The notes under the pieces are model-generated. The model was given only the letters and a program-made list of their open reading frames with translations, had not been told where the DNA came from and ran no database searches. Shown in pieces: positions 6,112-7,008 of a stretch of DNA of 7,008 nt. This stretch comes from Cyanobacteriota bacterium (lineage in GTDB: Bacteria; Cyanobacteriota; Cyanobacteriia; Leptolyngbyales; Leptolyngbyaceae), in assembly GCA_027482985.1 (NCBI GenBank), contig JAIXVO010000675.1:1-7008 (forward strand), in the 5' to 3' direction. The first letter of the stretch is position 1. Each line of letters opens with the position of its first letter. The translations under genes were made by a program, and so were the position numbers.

Positions 6112-6117
6112 ATTATC
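6112..6117 (-). promoter_or_regulatory. Possible -10 box for the DUF2231 gene
   Basis: The minus strand reads GATAAT (5 of 6 to consensus), 36 nt before the start codon, followed by a run of T in the leader. No good -35 sits 16-18 bp upstream. A small inverted repeat (CCTTAA at 6117-6122 with TTAAGG at 6133-6138) sits just upstream and could be a binding site. Confidence 0.25.
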
Positions 6118-6186
6118 CTTAAAGCGTCTTTCTTAAGGGAGAAGTTATCGCGTTACAACTGTGCCGTATAAAAACGGAGGTGAGAG

Positions 6187-6247
6187 GATATTTGAAAAGT
6201 CGACCAGATGGTAAAAAAGCTCACTCAGTGTAAGCTTATCAAATATC
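6187..6247. repeat. Imperfect inverted repeat / potential stem-loop
   Basis: GATATTTGA (6187-6195) is inverted as TCAAATATC (6239-6247), and the match extends to 13 bp with one mismatch. Inside, AAGCTCAC and GTGTAAGCTT form a smaller hairpin around TCA. It is AT-rich DNA between the DUF2231 leader and the ISL3 relic. It could be an end of a lost insertion or a structured leader. No gene is visible in 6103-6326. Confidence 0.4.
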
Positions 6248-6255
6248 AATTGTCT

Positions 6256-6526
6256 GGGTTTTTCCAAGCTTTTGGTGAAAAATTAAAATGCCGGGAAATC
6301 AGGAGGAGCTGTCTATCTTCAACTGAATGACGACTCAGACCCAACAGTTTTTTCAACAGTTACTCCCTCATTCTGGCAACCTTTATCTAGAACGCTGTGA
6401 ACTTGATACCGAGCAACAACAGTCGACTTTGAGTGTGCTTTCGACTCAACATTTTGCCAACTGTCCAGTGTATGGCACGCCGTCTGCCCGACCCACAGCC
6501 ATTATCAGCGCACCCTGGCTGATTTA
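6256..6526 (+). mobile_element. 5' remnant of an ISL3-family insertion sequence
   Basis: The transposase relic at 6327 identifies the family. The probable left end is near GGGTTTTTCCAAGCTTTTGG at 6256-6275, which has the GGnTnTTTnC look of ISL3-type termini, 71 bp before the ATG. The 3' part of the element is missing: similarity stops near 6526, where an oppositely oriented IS66 relic takes over. The exact left edge is inferred. Confidence 0.5.
6327..6526 (+). pseudogene. ISL3-family transposase N-terminus, frameshifted and truncated
   Basis: The open frame gives MTTQTQQFFQQLLPHSGNLY and then LERCELDTEQQQ... ANCPVYGTPSAR, the helix plus zinc-ribbon start typical of ISL3 transposases, which normally read ANCPVCGTPS. 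The second Cys of CPVC is Tyr here (TGT to TAT). After codon 55 (CGA at 6489-6491) the family sequence continues in another frame as T-HSHYQRTLADL (6491-6526), which requires a 1-bp deletion. The DDE catalytic region, several hundred residues in intact members, is absent. The gene therefore cannot make an active transposase. AGGAGG at 6300-6306 is too far (over 15 nt) to be a good ribosome site. Confidence 0.8.
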
Positions 6527-6543
6527 ATTCAGCAACGCCTACT

Positions 6544-6773
6544 TAACCGACGACCACCGCCTTCTCGATCCAGGTGGCTCTCTCGCTGATGCGCTCCTGC
6601 TTGCACTTCGCTCTTAACCTCAGCTTTGAAGCCTTTTGCTGGCGGTCCACTGGAATTCTTTGAGGTTTTCTGGGGGCGCTTTTTCTGTCACTTTGCAATT
6701 CTTCCCACAACGCTAGAATCAAAGCATCTTTTGTCTCATCCGTGGGTTGCTTGAGGTCAGGAAGTTCTGTCGT
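6544..6773 (-). pseudogene. IS66-family transposase N-terminal relic
   Basis: On the minus strand, one frame starting at about 6773 reads TTELPDLKQPTDETKDALIL and then ALWEELQSDRK, the usual N-terminal opening of IS66-type transposases. A shifted frame then reads KTSKNSSGPPAKGFKAEVKS and ends in REGGGRRL near 6544, matching the conserved KTSKNSSxPPS...GFK and GGRPL region that follows in that family. The start codon is lost (ACG where ATG is expected), the coiled-coil stretch between the two blocks is deleted, and at least one frameshift separates them. The zinc-binding and DDE parts are absent. It abuts the ISL3 relic head to head in opposite orientation. Confidence 0.75.
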
Positions 6774-6776
6774 ACC

Positions 6777-6815
6777 GTCAATTTATCCCTTTGTAAGATT
6801 TTGTCAATTTACCCC
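6777..6815. repeat. Pair of 13-bp direct repeats, GTCAATTTAYCCC
   Basis: GTCAATTTATCCC (6777-6789) and GTCAATTTACCCC (6803-6815) differ at one base and are spaced 26 bp start to start. They lie just upstream of the IS66-type relic on its own strand, so they may be transposase-binding repeats of that element's end. The rest of 6774-6854 shows nothing recognisable. Confidence 0.45.
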
Positions 6816-6854
6816 AGTTGAGCAATTACGAATTTCCTAGTGAGATCAAGCGCG

Positions 6855-7008
6855 TCGGTCGTGCGTCAATTCGATGTGGGATTGATAGAATAGAGCGGCT
6901 GATGCACTGGCAATTAGGCCATGGAATGTCCTCTGTGCGGTCATGGCAAAGCTCACAAACATGGCAAGATGCCCAACGGACATCAACGCTATCGTTGTCC
7001 TGCTTGCC
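6855..7008 (+). mobile_element. IS1-family insertion sequence, 5' end only (right copy)
   Basis: Bases 6855-6984 match the reverse complement of 1-130 at 128 of 130 positions, and the copy continues 24 bp further before the window ends. Its inner end reads TCGGTCGTGCGTCAATTCGA. Orientation is opposite to the left copy, so both elements point outward from the 6.7-kb segment. It sits in a graveyard of ISL3 and IS66 fragments. The outer end and the target duplication are beyond the window. Confidence 0.85.
6921..7008 (+). CDS. IS1-family transposase InsA N-terminus (partial, runs off right edge)
   Basis: The frame reads MECPLCGHGKAHKHGKMPNG then HQRYRCPAC and continues past the edge. Two C-x2-C pairs, C3/C6 and C26/C29, complete the zinc ribbon that starts IS1-type InsA proteins and binds the element ends; the spacing and the HQRYRCPAC wording are characteristic. 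The upstream 66 bp from the element end is the expected short leader. Whether the InsB catalytic frame is intact cannot be seen. Confidence 0.85.
   Translation, partial: MECPLCGHGKAHKHGKMPNGHQRYRCPAC

Overview
The window is almost certainly cyanobacterial chromosome. I count 13 copies of the octamer GCGATCGC (HIP1) in about 6 kb, which is typical of cyanobacteria and far above chance. It carries a fused NADPH-thioredoxin reductase/thioredoxin (NTRC), an enzyme typical of oxygenic phototrophs. It also holds a dispersed urease alpha-subunit gene and several short interspersed repeats of cyanobacterial style. No HIP1 octamer lies in the IS-rich last kilobase, as expected for mobile DNA. I cannot name the genus.

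Layout, left to right. 1-130: the 5' end of an IS1-family element pointing off the left edge. 138-1508 (-): NTRC, with its own promoter near 1540-1568. 1509-1807: intergenic, with a 46-bp hairpin centred on HIP1, a doubtful 23-codon ORF and a heptamer repeat. 1808-3547 (-): complete ureC with a local insertion of about 10 residues. 3548-3897: divergent control region with an imperfect NtcA-like site, a 39-nt pure purine tract holding a G-quadruplex motif inside a 29-bp mirror repeat, and repeat fragments. 3898-4899 (+): transglutaminase-like protein with a Cys-His-Asp triad, whose reading frame runs through a perfect 58-bp palindrome. 4989-5198 (+): small acidic protein. 5199-5553: no gene, but a 132-bp element with 12-bp inverted ends and a strong minus-strand terminator. 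5554-6075 (-): four-helix DUF2231 membrane protein. 6103-6854: leader DNA, then relics of an ISL3-family and an IS66-family transposase. 6855-7008: a second IS1-family 5' end, pointing off the right edge, in inverted orientation to the first.

The genes do not form one pathway. NTRC is redox housekeeping (2-Cys peroxiredoxin and Calvin-cycle control). UreC is nitrogen assimilation and needs ureA, ureB and accessory genes located elsewhere. The other three are a putative thiol enzyme, an uncharacterised small protein and a membrane protein. I found no defence system, CRISPR array, biosynthetic cluster, tRNA or rRNA. The most interesting items are DNA-structural: the palindrome inside a coding frame, the triplex/quadruplex-prone tract in the ureC upstream region, and the inverted IS1 ends bracketing the segment. 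Those IS ends may simply be where an assembly broke at a repeat.
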